Positions 1 through 9,199 are shown, counted from the stretch's first letter. The stretch: 64,000 bases of DNA from Cyanobacteria bacterium FACHB-502 (GCA_014695325.1 JACJNZ010000055.1:1-64000); one strand, 5' to 3'. Notes: generated by a model not told the origin, from the sequence alone. Numbers and translations: made by a program.

Positions 1-2
1 CT

Positions 3-80
3 CATCTGCATAAGCTTCAGAAGTTGCCGGGGCGCATCGTGCGGTACTTTAAACATCCTGCCATTGCTTATGCTGCCTGA
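3..80 (+). CDS. possible 3' end of a gene cut by the window edge
   Basis: An open frame enters from the left edge and ends at TGA 78-80. Its last 25 residues are basic and well formed (they include KLPGRIVRYF and end IAYAA). Nothing in so short a tail identifies a family, and a chance open frame is possible. It runs convergent to xdhC, whose stop lies 58 bases further on. Confidence 0.3.
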   Translation, partial: HLHKLQKLPGRIVRYFKHPAIAYAA

Positions 81-137
81 CCTTATGCACTCTCTATACT
101 TGCCAGGTTAATAACTATCGTGCCTAATTGTGCCTCC

Positions 138-1121
138 TTACAAACGGCAAGAGAGCGATCGTCCTGATCCCCCTCGTCTCACCATGATCAGTTCTGCCAC
201 AATGCTGACAGCGATTTCTTCGGGGGTGAGTGCGCCAATGTCTAAGCCGATCGGGGCATAAAGGGTTTTGAGTTTTGCTGCTTCAATGCCCGTTTGTTCG
301 ATCGCTTGATACACTTGCCGTACCCGCTTTTTACTGCCAATCATGCCCAGGTAACAGCAGGGGATTTGTTTTTGCAGCAAAACAGTGAGGGCTTCCAAGT
401 CAAACAGATAGCCGCGTGTGACCAGTGCCACGTAAAGCTGAGACTGTGGCTGTAAGCAATCGAGGATTTGGGCGATCGGCTCTCGGAAAATTTGGTTTGC
501 CTGCGGATAGCGGTCTGGGTTTGCCCAGTCGGGGCGATCGTCCTGCACCCAGATTTGGAAACCTGCCAGGTGAGCGACTTTTGCAAGCTGTTCGCCGACA
601 TGGCCTGCGCCAATAATGAGGAGAGTGGGTGGGGGGTGGAGAGTTTCGGTATAGGTAGGTGGAGGAGTGAGAGGATGGGGCGACGGGGGAATGAGAGGGT
701 GAGCGGAGGTAAGGAAAGGGGATTGGTGAGGAGACAGGGGGGTGGTGAGGGTGAGGGAGTGACCGGATTGGAGGAGATCGACGATTTGTTGGGCGAGGGT
801 GAGGGATTCGCTGCCTTGCCATCGTTGGAGCCAGATTTGCATTTTGCCGCCGCAGATGCCTTCTTGCAGTTGATTGGGAGAGCCTGTAAGGTCGATTTGA
901 ACGAGTTGAGGTTCTCCGGTTTCCAGGACGGTTTTGGCTTGCTGGATGACTTTGCCCTCGCCTGCGCCGCCGCCGATCGTGAAAAAGATGCGATCGAGGG
1001 TAAGGATCATTTTTGCGCCTGCTTCTCGCGGTACAGAGCCTTTGACATGGATAACGGTTGCTAGCACTGCCGGGGTGTGGGGGAGAAGCTGCGTGAGTTG
1101 ACGAAAGCATTCCAGGGACAT
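138..1121 (-). CDS. xdhC: XdhC/CoxI-family molybdenum cofactor insertion protein
   Basis: XdhC proteins bind molybdenum cofactor and help sulfurate and insert it into xanthine dehydrogenase. The N-terminal domain shows GSVPREAGAKM (28-38), a GGGAGE turn (50-55) and GICGGKM (88-94). A Rossmann fold begins with GAGHVGEQLA at 171-180, and the C-terminal half carries GMIGSKKR. Length is 327 residues. The start ATG lies 9 bases after the xdhB stop, so it is the last gene of an xdhA-xdhB-xdhC operon. Residues 127-167 form an unusual proline-rich linker encoded by C/T-rich DNA resembling intergenic spacers elsewhere in the window. The family call is firm; the role rests on the neighbours. Confidence 0.9.
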   Translation of the reverse strand: MSLECFRQLTQLLPHTPAVLATVIHVKGSVPREAGAKMILTLDRIFFTIGGGAGEGKVIQQAKTVLETGEPQLVQIDLTGSPNQLQEGICGGKMQIWLQRWQGSESLTLAQQIVDLLQSGHSLTLTTPLSPHQSPFLTSAHPLIPPSPHPLTPPPTYTETLHPPPTLLIIGAGHVGEQLAKVAHLAGFQIWVQDDRPDWANPDRYPQANQIFREPIAQILDCLQPQSQLYVALVTRGYLFDLEALTVLLQKQIPCCYLGMIGSKKRVRQVYQAIEQTGIEAAKLKTLYAPIGLDIGALTPEEIAVSIVAELIMVRRGGSGRSLSCRL

Positions 1122-1130
1122 GGTTTGCCC

Positions 1131-3476
1131 CTATTCAGCGCTGAGGACTGGAAGCCGTTCTGATGCCAGGATGGAGTTGGCTTTGACTTGCTCGATCGCC
1201 CATAGCGTTGCTTCAGGGGTCGCCGGAGCCGCCAGAAGGACTGCATCTGTATTGCCAAATGCCGCTACTGCTGCCCGAATCGCTTCACGGACGGACATTG
1301 CCAGCATGAACGGGGGTTCACCCACGGCCTTGCTGCCGTAAATCACGCCTTCCTGAGCAGCCCGTTGGAGCAAATGCACCTGGAAATGTTCGGGAATCTC
1401 GCTGATCGTGGGAATTTTGTAGGTGCTGGGGGCAAAGGTTCGCAGTCGTCCCTCAGTGTCCCAGACGAGTTCTTCCATGGTGAGCCAGCCCATGCCCTGC
1501 ACAAAGCCGCCTTCGATCTGACCGAGATCGATCAGGGGATTGAGCGATTCGCCCACGTCATGCACAATATCGACCTGCCGCAGCTTAAACGTCCCGGTGA
1601 AACCGTCTACTTCTACTTCGCTAACGGCTGCTCCATAGGCATAGTAATAAAAGGGTCTGCCGTGTCCTTTTACTGCGTCCCAGAAAATATTGGGTGTGCG
1701 GTAATAGCCTGTGGCAGAGAGGCTGATGCGATCGTTATAGGCACGCTGCACAACTTCATCAAAGCCCACGCGCAAACTGGGATAGCCGCGACAGAAGATC
1801 CAGTCTTCGGCAAATTCCAGATCCTCCGGCGCGTCGAGGTTCAGCAGCGGAGCAGCGACAATCGCCAGTCGAGATTTCAGGGTTTCGCAGGCATCTTTCA
1901 CCGCTTGCCCGTTCAGGTCAGAGCCGCTAGAAGCCGCCGTTGCTGAGGTATTGGGGACTTTATCAGTGCTGGTGGGCATGACGCGGAAGCGATCGATCCG
2001 CACCCCCAAAGATTTTGCTGCTACCTGGAGCATTTTCGTGTGGAGTCCCTGCCCCATTTCTGTACCACCGTGGTTGAGCTGAATGCTGCCATCGGTGTAG
2101 ATCAGCAGCAGTGCGCCTGCCTGGTTGTATTGGGTTTTGTTAAACGAGATGCCAAACTTGACGGGTGTGATTGCCAGTCCACGTTTCAGGTCGGGGTTCG
2201 CTTGATTGAAAGCGTTGATCGCTGCCTGTCGTTCTGCATAGTTCGATCGCGCTTTGGCTTCGTTCCAAACGCGCAGAATTCGGTTATCGACAATTTCCTG
2301 ACCGTAGTGAGTCGTATTGCGATCGCCGTCCGCATCGTCTTCGCGGTAAAAATTGCGTTCGCGCACTTGATCGGGGGATAGGTTCAGCTTGCGGGCGATG
2401 CGATCGATGATTTCCTCGATCACGATCATGCCTTGCGGTCCCCCAAAGCCGCGAAATGCGGTATTCGAGACTTTGTGGGTTTTGGCAATTCGTCCCCGCA
2501 CTTCCACATGGGGTAAATAGTAGGCGTTATCAACGTGTAGCATTGCCCTTAGCAGCACAGGCGGCGATAGATCCAGGCTCCAGCCTCCGTCTGCGTAGAG
2601 ATCTAGATCCAGCGCGGTGATCTGACCTTCTGGGGTAAAGCCAACGCAGTATTGCCCTAAAAAGCCGTGCCGTTTTCCGGTCAACATCATGTCCTGGTGT
2701 CGCCGCAGCCGCACCCGCACCGGACGACCTGTTTTTCGGGCTGCCACTGCTGCGATCGCCGCAAATGGATTTGCCTGAGTTTCTTTACCCCCAAAGCCGC
2801 CGCCCATTCGCAGACAGGTAACAGTGACTTGATTGCTGGCAATTCCCAGGACTCGCGCCACAATAATCTGCGTTTCCGAGGGATGCTGCGTTGAGGAATA
2901 GACGTGATAGTGCCCTTCGCCGTCCGGGATCACCCAACTCGCCTGGGTTTCCAGGTAAAAATGATCCTGCCCGTTCATCTCAATTTCGCCTTCCAGCACG
3001 ATGTCCGCTTGCTGAAGGGCGGTTTCAGGCTCTCCTCGGCGGATAACCTGCGGCGCATTGTGAAAGCTATTGGCGTTGATTGCCTCCTGAATTGTGCAGA
3101 TCGGCTGGAGCAGCTCGTATTCCACCACCACCCTGGCGGCTCCCAGACGGGCAGCTTCTTCACTTTCCCCGGCCACCCAGACGATCGCCTGTCCCCAATA
3201 GCTCACGTCCGCCACGGGCAGCAAAACCTCATCCTGCACGATCGCTCCGGTATCGTTTGCCCCCGGTACGTCTTCTGCCGTCAGCACCGTCACCACTCCC
3301 TCGATGTCGTAAGCCCCACTCACGTCGATTCGAGTAATCTGTGCCCGTGCATGGGGAGACAGCACCGGAGAGAGCGATAGCATGCCAATCAGCGATCGCT
3401 GATCGTCGGTATAGACTGCCTTACCGCTCACATGGGAGACTGCGCTTTCGTGGCTTTTGCGTTGTCCGGTGGGCAT
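1131..3476 (-). CDS. xdhB: xanthine dehydrogenase, molybdopterin-binding large subunit
   Basis: This is the molybdenum-cofactor subunit (781 residues) that hydroxylates hypoxanthine and xanthine to urate. Diagnostic motifs are GGGFGGKE at 225-232, AFRGFGGPQG in the middle, and VGEPP near the C-terminus. The Glu of GGFGGKE, the Arg of FRGFGG and the Glu of GEPP match the substrate-binding and catalytic residues of characterised xanthine dehydrogenases, which favours xanthine over aldehydes or CO as substrate. The ATG is preceded by AGGAAGG. It lies 62 bases downstream of xdhA and 9 bases upstream of xdhC. Confidence 0.95.
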   Translation of the reverse strand: MPTGQRKSHESAVSHVSGKAVYTDDQRSLIGMLSLSPVLSPHARAQITRIDVSGAYDIEGVVTVLTAEDVPGANDTGAIVQDEVLLPVADVSYWGQAIVWVAGESEEAARLGAARVVVEYELLQPICTIQEAINANSFHNAPQVIRRGEPETALQQADIVLEGEIEMNGQDHFYLETQASWVIPDGEGHYHVYSSTQHPSETQIIVARVLGIASNQVTVTCLRMGGGFGGKETQANPFAAIAAVAARKTGRPVRVRLRRHQDMMLTGKRHGFLGQYCVGFTPEGQITALDLDLYADGGWSLDLSPPVLLRAMLHVDNAYYLPHVEVRGRIAKTHKVSNTAFRGFGGPQGMIVIEEIIDRIARKLNLSPDQVRERNFYREDDADGDRNTTHYGQEIVDNRILRVWNEAKARSNYAERQAAINAFNQANPDLKRGLAITPVKFGISFNKTQYNQAGALLLIYTDGSIQLNHGGTEMGQGLHTKMLQVAAKSLGVRIDRFRVMPTSTDKVPNTSATAASSGSDLNGQAVKDACETLKSRLAIVAAPLLNLDAPEDLEFAEDWIFCRGYPSLRVGFDEVVQRAYNDRISLSATGYYRTPNIFWDAVKGHGRPFYYYAYGAAVSEVEVDGFTGTFKLRQVDIVHDVGESLNPLIDLGQIEGGFVQGMGWLTMEELVWDTEGRLRTFAPSTYKIPTISEIPEHFQVHLLQRAAQEGVIYGSKAVGEPPFMLAMSVREAIRAAVAAFGNTDAVLLAAPATPEATLWAIEQVKANSILASERLPVLSAE

Positions 3477-3538
3477 TTGCTGACCTTCCTGATGATGTTG
3501 TGCCGATTACCCTGAAGCGAGAACTGCTTTGCATTCCA

Positions 3539-4972
3539 CTAAGCGCCAAGGGCAACAGCTTGACGCTCCATTTCCACAAAAAACTTCTCAAACAAATTAG
3601 CAATGAGCAGCTTGCGATAGTCCGCACTGGCTCGCAGATCGGTCAGTGGCGTAAAGGCTTCGCGCAAATCGGGCTTGACCTGCTGCACCGTTTCCCTTGT
3701 CCAGGACTGACCGATCAATCGCTGCTCCACTTCGATCGCCCGCACCGGAGTTGCTGCCACTCCCCCATAAGCCAGCCGAGCCTGAAGAATTCGATCTTCA
3801 GCATCCAGATCGATCGTGAACGATGCTGCCACAATGCTGATATCGTCTGTGCCTCGCTTGCCGATTTTATAGGACTGGCTGAGGCGACGGGCTGCACCGG
3901 GCGTAGGCTGACGGGGAATTTGGATGGATCGAATTATCTCTCCGGGCTGTAGCTCAGTTTGGCGATAGCCTTTAAAGAATTGCGCGAGGGGAAGCGATCG
4001 ATCTCCCGCTATCCCTGTAATTTGCACTTGTGTATCTAGAGCCAGCAGCACCGGGGGCAAATCGCCGATCGGGGAAGCCGTACCCAGGTTGCCGCCGATC
4101 GTTGCCCGATTGCGAACCTGACGCGCTGCAAACCAGTGCAGCATTTCGTCCAGACTGGGAAAGATGCCGCGCAGCTGAGTTTCCACCTGGCTCAACGGCA
4201 CGGCTGCCCCAATTTCAACAAAATCCGGCGTTTCCCCAATCTGCTTGAGTTCGCTGACCGCCTCCAGGGAAATCAGGATGGGGAAAGATTGCCGATGGTG
4301 ACTCATTTCTAGCCCCAGATCGGTTGCGCCTGCCACCAGAACCGCCTGTGGGTTATGCTGCAACAGATCGATCGCCTCCTGAAGCCGGGTGGGACGAAAG
4401 AACTGCTGCTCATGATCGGTGTAGCGCACTGGCTCCAGATTGGTGGTAGCCGCTACCAGCGTTTGGGAAAAGCGATCGACCGGGGTTGCCTTTGCGACTT
4501 GCTGCGCCGCCCGACGAATTGGCAGGTAGCCCGTACAGCGACAGAGATTGCCCTCTAACGCACCATCATCGAGCGTGCCATCGTAATAAGCCGCAAACAG
4601 ACTCATGATAAATCCCGGCGTACAGTAGCCGCACTGCGACCCGCCCGTTTCCACCATTGCCTGCTGCACCGGATGCAGTGCCCCGTTTGCGATCCCCTCT
4701 ACGGTAATAATTTGCCGCCCTGCTAGCGATCCGATCGGAATCAGACAGCTATTTACTGCTTGATAATGAGGCTGATTGTCTGCCCCTTCTGCCACGATCG
4801 CCACTGTGCAGGCTCCGCAGTCTCCATCCCCGCACCCCTCTTTTGTGCCGACCCATCCGTTAACCCGCAGATATTCCAGGAGCGTCATCGTAGGTGAAAT
4901 GCCCTTTAGCCGAACGCGATCGCCGTTAATCGTGAGTGACAAACTGGTTTCGAGCTGTTCTTGCTGTGTCAC
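3539..4972 (-). CDS. xdhA: xanthine dehydrogenase, Fe-S/FAD small subunit
   Basis: The electron-transfer subunit (477 residues). The N-terminal plant-type 2Fe-2S domain has Cys47, 52, 55 and 76. The second cluster domain shows GYCTPGF and LCRCTGY. The C-terminal half is an FAD-binding domain with VAGATDLGLE and IGGNLGTASPIGDLPP. Both domains sit in one chain, as in bacterial XdhA. The start is GTG with a strong GGGAGGGG Shine-Dalgarno, and it is the first gene of the operon. Upstream, 339 bases separate it from the divergent hpxO. Confidence 0.95.
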   Translation of the reverse strand: MTQQEQLETSLSLTINGDRVRLKGISPTMTLLEYLRVNGWVGTKEGCGDGDCGACTVAIVAEGADNQPHYQAVNSCLIPIGSLAGRQIITVEGIANGALHPVQQAMVETGGSQCGYCTPGFIMSLFAAYYDGTLDDGALEGNLCRCTGYLPIRRAAQQVAKATPVDRFSQTLVAATTNLEPVRYTDHEQQFFRPTRLQEAIDLLQHNPQAVLVAGATDLGLEMSHHRQSFPILISLEAVSELKQIGETPDFVEIGAAVPLSQVETQLRGIFPSLDEMLHWFAARQVRNRATIGGNLGTASPIGDLPPVLLALDTQVQITGIAGDRSLPLAQFFKGYRQTELQPGEIIRSIQIPRQPTPGAARRLSQSYKIGKRGTDDISIVAASFTIDLDAEDRILQARLAYGGVAATPVRAIEVEQRLIGQSWTRETVQQVKPDLREAFTPLTDLRASADYRKLLIANLFEKFFVEMERQAVALGA

Positions 4973-5311
4973 CGTTTCCCCTCCCAGCTGTCTGCAAACC
5001 CGGGTGCGCTCGACTCCTGCATTTTGTTTGTCATTCCGCCCCGTACTCTCAACACTACTATCTGGACTGTAGCGGTTTCGCTCGTCTGTTGCCCAGCAGG
5101 TTAGAAAATCTTGAAATCTTGGGAGTGAAATCGAAACAGAACGGAAACTTATCGCCCAAACTCGATCGACACTCCGACGAAGTTCCCCTCACCCTTCCCA
5201 TCACTCATCACTGCATAGTGTGTACGATCAAACAGACAGAACGGCTGTAACTGCTAATACAATCTACAGACGCAGATTCAAGACACAAAACGGGCAGCGA
5301 GCGGGGGAACA
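4973..5311. other. divergent intergenic region, xdhA / hpxO
   Basis: A 339-base spacer holding the promoters of both purine-oxidation operons. It contains one perfect GTA-N8-TAC palindrome (5247-5260) and a C/T-rich stretch near 5180-5205. I see no convincing ORF in it. Confidence 0.7.
5247..5260. promoter_or_regulatory. candidate NtcA box shared by xdh and hpxO operons
   Basis: The sequence GTAACTGCTAATAC fits the cyanobacterial nitrogen regulator consensus GTA-N8-TAC exactly. It lies 52 bases before the hpxO ATG and 275 bases before the xdhA start. On the minus strand a TACACA-like -10 candidate follows 22 bases downstream; on the plus strand no good TAN3T is present at that spacing. GTAN8TAC occurs by chance about once in 4 kb, so position and function carry the argument. 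Confidence 0.5.
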
Positions 5312-6472
5312 ATGCAGCAGCTAAAGATTGTCATTATCGGGGCGGGAATTGGGGGGTTAACCGCAGGCGTTGCCCTCAGTCGAGCCGGATTTGAGGTCGA
5401 AATCTACGATCGCGTCCGAGAACTGCGTCCGGCGGGGGCAGCGATTTCGGTCTGGTCAAACGGGGTGAAGGTGCTGAATTCCCTCGGCTTGGGTCAGCCC
5501 ATGGCGCAAATCGGCGGCTTGATGGAGCGCATGGAGTACCGCACTCAAAACGGCGATCTGCTCAATGCGATCGATCTCGCTCCCCTGGTGCAAACGGTCG
5601 GACAGCGACCCTATCCGGTAGCTCGAACCGATTTGCAAACAATGCTGCTGAATGCCTTTCCGGGAGAAGTGAAGCTAAACGCTCGCTGCGTTGGTGTAGA
5701 AGAAACCGAGACAGGTGTGATGGCAGTGTTTGAGGATGGACATCGCGCCACAGGCGATCTGGTGATTGCGGCAGACGGGGTGCGATCGGTTCTCCGTGAA
5801 TTTGTGCTGGGGCATTCGGTTGAGCCAATCTACGGCGGCTATGTCAACTGGAACGGCTTGGTTCCCATCAGTGCCGATCTGGCTCCGTCAGACACCTGGG
5901 CAATTTATGTGGGCGACTTTAAGCGGGCTTCGATGATGCCTGTGGCAGGAAATCGCTTTTATTTCTTTTTTGATGTGCCCATGCCCAAAGAAAAAACCTC
6001 GGAACTGGGCGAGATTCGCTCGGACTTATCGCAGTTTTTCCTGGGCTGGGCAGATCCGGTACAGCGGCTGATCGAGCGACTAAATCCTGAAACCACCAAT
6101 CGCGTCTTGATTCACGATGTGGGACCGATCGATCGCATGGTGCGCGGTCGGGTTGCGCTGCTGGGAGACTCTGCCCACGCTACCTGTCCGGATCTGGGTC
6201 AGGGCGGCTGTCAGGCAATGGAAGATGCTTATGTGCTCACACAGTTCCTCCTCACAACAAACCTCAGCGTTCAAGATGCTCTGCACCGCTATGAAGCCGA
6301 TCGCCATCCCCGCACCTGCGCGATCGTCCAAAAAGCTCGTAAACGCGCCGAGCAAATTCACGGTAAAGACCCGGACATTACGCGCCAGTGGTATCGACAG
6401 CTCGCTACTGAAAAACCGACTGACGTGACCGATGCGATCGCCAACACGATCCTGGGCGGACCGTTGAGATAG
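5312..6472 (+). CDS. hpxO: FAD-dependent urate hydroxylase-like monooxygenase
   Basis: Class A flavin monooxygenase (386 residues). The N-terminal Rossmann motif is IIGAGIGGLTAGVALSRAGF, and the late FAD motif is GDSAHATCPDLGQGGCQAMED. HpxO-type enzymes oxidise urate to 5-hydroxyisourate with NADH and O2. Specificity cannot be read from motifs alone, but divergent xdhABC and the immediately following uraD make urate the natural substrate. A GGGG-type ribosome site precedes the ATG. The gene ends 12 bases before the uraD ATG. Confidence 0.85.
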   Translation: MQQLKIVIIGAGIGGLTAGVALSRAGFEVEIYDRVRELRPAGAAISVWSNGVKVLNSLGLGQPMAQIGGLMERMEYRTQNGDLLNAIDLAPLVQTVGQRPYPVARTDLQTMLLNAFPGEVKLNARCVGVEETETGVMAVFEDGHRATGDLVIAADGVRSVLREFVLGHSVEPIYGGYVNWNGLVPISADLAPSDTWAIYVGDFKRASMMPVAGNRFYFFFDVPMPKEKTSELGEIRSDLSQFFLGWADPVQRLIERLNPETTNRVLIHDVGPIDRMVRGRVALLGDSAHATCPDLGQGGCQAMEDAYVLTQFLLTTNLSVQDALHRYEADRHPRTCAIVQKARKRAEQIHGKDPDITRQWYRQLATEKPTDVTDAIANTILGGPLR

Positions 6473-6484
6473 TTGCTGAACCCT

Positions 6485-6994
6485 ATGCCTTTCTCCATCG
6501 CTGAACTGAACGCCTTTTCTCAGGAAGAATTCGTCGCCGCCCTGGGCACAGTTTTTGAAGAAACTCCCTCGATCGCCGCTCGAACCTGGCACAGCCGCCC
6601 TTTTGCCGATCGCGCAGATCTCTTCCAAAAGCTGATCGCCACAATGCAGCAAATGACCCCAGCAGAAAAACTCGCCCTGATCCGCGCTCACCCCGATCTA
6701 GGCAGCAAAGTCAAAATGGCAGCCGACTCCGTCCAGGAGCAATCCGGCGCAGGACTCGATCGCCTCTCCCCAGAAGCATTCGATCGCTTTCAAACGCTCA
6801 ACCACGCCTACAAAACCAAATTCGGCTTCCCCTTCATCATCGCCGTCCGCAACCATAGCAGAGCGAGCATTTTAGCGGAATTCGATCGCCGCCTGCAAAA
6901 CTCGATCGCTGCCGAAACGCAGCAAGCCCTCACAGAAATCACCCAGATTGTTCAATTTCGTTTGGGTGATCGAGTGGTTGATTCTACGTCATAA
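6485..6994 (+). CDS. uraD: OHCU decarboxylase
   Basis: 2-oxo-4-hydroxy-4-carboxy-5-ureidoimidazoline decarboxylase, forming S-allantoin. Visible family features are the HPDLGSK motif with the catalytic His, and KFGFPFIIAVRNHSRASIL near the end. From ATG 6485 the protein has 169 residues, typical for the family; an in-frame TTG at 6473 is less likely as a start. It is cotranscribed with hpxO. No hydroxyisourate hydrolase lies between or beside them, so that step is spontaneous or encoded elsewhere. A 23-bp imperfect tandem duplication begins over the stop codon. Confidence 0.9.
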   Translation: MPFSIAELNAFSQEEFVAALGTVFEETPSIAARTWHSRPFADRADLFQKLIATMQQMTPAEKLALIRAHPDLGSKVKMAADSVQEQSGAGLDRLSPEAFDRFQTLNHAYKTKFGFPFIIAVRNHSRASILAEFDRRLQNSIAAETQQALTEITQIVQFRLGDRVVDSTS

Positions 6995-7032
6995 AGAATG
7001 GTTGAGCAGGGTCATAAAGGATGTTTGAGCAG
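6988..7032. repeat. 23-bp imperfect tandem duplication over the uraD stop
   Basis: Two head-to-tail copies beginning gtcataaag and ending gagcag lie at 6988-7010 and 7011-7032. The first copy carries the uraD TAA. Confidence 0.75.
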
Positions 7033-7182
7033 TCGCCAATCTCCTCCATCGCCCCATTTCCCTATCCATCCACCCGTACCCCGCCCAAAAAATTCAAGCC
7101 AAATTCCGTAAGATAGAAATCTCCCGTTGAAGTACCTTTTTTAACCGCTATCCTCACCTCTTCATTTCCAGGAGCGATCGTT

Positions 7183-8421
7183 ATGCGAGTGGGTTTACAG
7201 GCAGCCTTGAGCGATGCCCATCTCAACCTGGCGCAGGCAAACCACCAAAGACAGCTTGCCGTTTCCCTGTCTGCCCTGCCCGAATCGATCGGCAGAACTG
7301 CTCCGCTTAACCTTTGCCTGATCCTGGATCACAGCGGTTCAATGAACGGGCGACCCCTCGAAACCGTCAAGCAAGCGACGCATCGCATTGTGGATAGCCT
7401 GTCTCCGGGTGATCGGCTTTCGGTCATTGTGTTTGATCACAAAGCCAAAGTGCTAATTCCGAATCAGGTGATCGATCATCCTGCTGATATCAAAGTTGAG
7501 ATTAACCGCATCAAAGCCAGCGGCGGCACGGCGATCGACGAAGGAATGCGGCTCGGCATCGAAGAACTTGCAAAAGGCAAAAAAGACGCAATTTCCCAGG
7601 CATTTTTGTTGACCGACGGGGAAAACGAGCACGGTGATAACGATCGCTGCCTGAAACTGGCAAACCTGGCTGCAAGCTACAACCTGACCCTGAATACCCT
7701 TGGCTTTGGCGATCGCTGGAATCAAGACGTGCTGGAGCAAATTGCCGATGCAGCAGGCGGAACGCTCTCTTACATTCAGCAGCCCGAAGCCGCCGTTAGC
7801 GAGTTTAGCCGTTTGTTTACCCGAATGCAGTCTATCGGGTTGACCAATGCCCATTTGCTGCTAACCCTCAAGCCCCAGGTGCGATTGGCAGAACTCAAAC
7901 CGATCGCCCAGGTCATTCCCGACACGATCGAGTTGCCCGTGACCCCGCAGGGTGCAGAGTATGTTGTTCGATTAGGCGATTTAATGATTGACGTGCCGCG
8001 TGTGGTTCTTGCCAACCTCTACATCGGTACGCTGCCCGAAGGCACAGAGACAATCGCCGAGGTTCAGGTGCGCTACGACGATCCACTGATTGGGGCAGAA
8101 GGGCTGCAGTCTGAACGAATTCCGATCCAGGCAATGACCCAGCAAAACTATCAACCCGCGCTCAATGATCAGGTGCAGCAGCACATTCTGGCACTGGCAA
8201 AATATCGCCAGACCCAAATCGCTGAAAGCAAGCTCCAGCAGGGCGATCGAGCTGGAGCCGCAACTCTGCTTCAGTCCGCTGCAAAAACCGCGCTGCAAAT
8301 GGGCGATCAGGGCGCAGCCACTGTTCTGCAAGAAACCGCAACCCGCCTTCAGTCTGGGGAGGAATTGACCGAGGCCGACCGCAAGAAGACGCGCATTGTC
8401 TCCAAAACAATTCTTTCCTGA
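7183..8421 (+). CDS. VWA domain protein
   Basis: A 412-residue protein with a von Willebrand factor A domain at about 44-215. The metal-site motif DHSGS is at 49-53, and further MIDAS elements (GGTAIDEG, LLTDGENEHGD) follow. The C-terminal third is rich in helices and Ala/Gln. There is no signal peptide or membrane segment, so it is probably cytoplasmic. Such proteins bind a partner through a metal ion, but the partner is unknown here. It stands alone, with crr6 convergent 32 bases downstream. Confidence 0.85.
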   Translation: MRVGLQAALSDAHLNLAQANHQRQLAVSLSALPESIGRTAPLNLCLILDHSGSMNGRPLETVKQATHRIVDSLSPGDRLSVIVFDHKAKVLIPNQVIDHPADIKVEINRIKASGGTAIDEGMRLGIEELAKGKKDAISQAFLLTDGENEHGDNDRCLKLANLAASYNLTLNTLGFGDRWNQDVLEQIADAAGGTLSYIQQPEAAVSEFSRLFTRMQSIGLTNAHLLLTLKPQVRLAELKPIAQVIPDTIELPVTPQGAEYVVRLGDLMIDVPRVVLANLYIGTLPEGTETIAEVQVRYDDPLIGAEGLQSERIPIQAMTQQNYQPALNDQVQQHILALAKYRQTQIAESKLQQGDRAGAATLLQSAAKTALQMGDQGAATVLQETATRLQSGEELTEADRKKTRIVSKTILS

Positions 8422-8453
8422 TTGAAATTATTTCCTGATCGATCCGTTCTGGC

Positions 8454-8933
8454 CTACGCGCCAATCAGGTCAAAGAAGGCATCGTCGATTTCATAGCCCA
8501 CCATCTGCGTCAGAAACTTTACTTTGGTGCGGTTAAAGCTGCCCTGCTGCTGGAGCCAGTCGATCAGCACAAAAACCTTTCCCATCACAAAGATTTCCAG
8601 AGCCTCCGGGTTAAACTGAATTCCCTCAGTGGGGCTGAACTGATGCGGAACCAGCATCGCCGTGTAGCGTCCCAGTTCGCCTGCTTCCCAGTCCAGTAGA
8701 TAGGGTAGCCAGGGATAGCGAGCATCCAGCCGGATAAACCAGAGGCGCACTTCTGGGACCTCAGACAGCTCTCGCGGATCTTCTGGCTCACGCGGAAAGT
8801 CAATCTCAAAGCAAATCTGCTGCCCCTGAGTGCCGATCGACCCGTCTGTAATCCATTTTTCAATCACCGTCTGAGCGGGCGAGAGATCCAGCCGATTTAG
8901 GTGATTTGCATCCAGCTTAATGGTTGTACTCAT
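8454..8933 (-). CDS. CRR6-like NdhI maturation factor
   Basis: The 159-residue acidic soluble protein matches, from memory, the cyanobacterial/plastid CRR6 family, needed for maturation of the NdhI subunit of the photosynthetic NDH-1 complex. Recognisable stretches are LDLSPAQTVIEKWI near the N-terminus and FNPEALEIFVMGKVFVLIDW towards the C-terminus. The ATG at 8933 is chosen because the open frame upstream of it (to 8987) is made of a 17-bp tandem duplication. The assignment is by resemblance, not search. Confidence 0.7.
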   Translation of the reverse strand: MSTTIKLDANHLNRLDLSPAQTVIEKWITDGSIGTQGQQICFEIDFPREPEDPRELSEVPEVRLWFIRLDARYPWLPYLLDWEAGELGRYTAMLVPHQFSPTEGIQFNPEALEIFVMGKVFVLIDWLQQQGSFNRTKVKFLTQMVGYEIDDAFFDLIGA

Positions 8934-8934
8934 A

Positions 8935-8968
8935 TCTTTGCCTGCGAATTGTCTTTGCCTGCGAATTG
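8935..8968. repeat. exact 17-bp tandem duplication upstream of crr6
   Basis: tctttgcctgcgaattg occurs twice without a gap (8935-8951 and 8952-8968), directly before the crr6 start codon, in its 5' leader. A third partial copy of tctttgc follows near 8974. Confidence 0.9.
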
Positions 8969-9199
8969 AGTGAATCTTTGCGGGCACTGCCAGATAAACG
9001 CCAAGTTTTTGGGTGTAGCTTGTTGGGCGCGATCGTTGATACCTAGAGCATTATAGGGCGACAAATTGGAGAATATTAGGAGCGCGTGGCTCAAAGTTGC
9101 TCAAAAATAACTTGCGATCGGTTGTCTCAGTTCGCTACGATGATATGCTGGCAATCTTTTAATCGGAATAGAGCGTACCGCAAGCGTACAGGAAAGGCT

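Noticed and set aside
468-1064. 198-codon plus-strand frame over xdhC
   Set aside because: Exact shadow of xdhC, which has clear family motifs; the composition reflects the antisense of the proline-rich linker.
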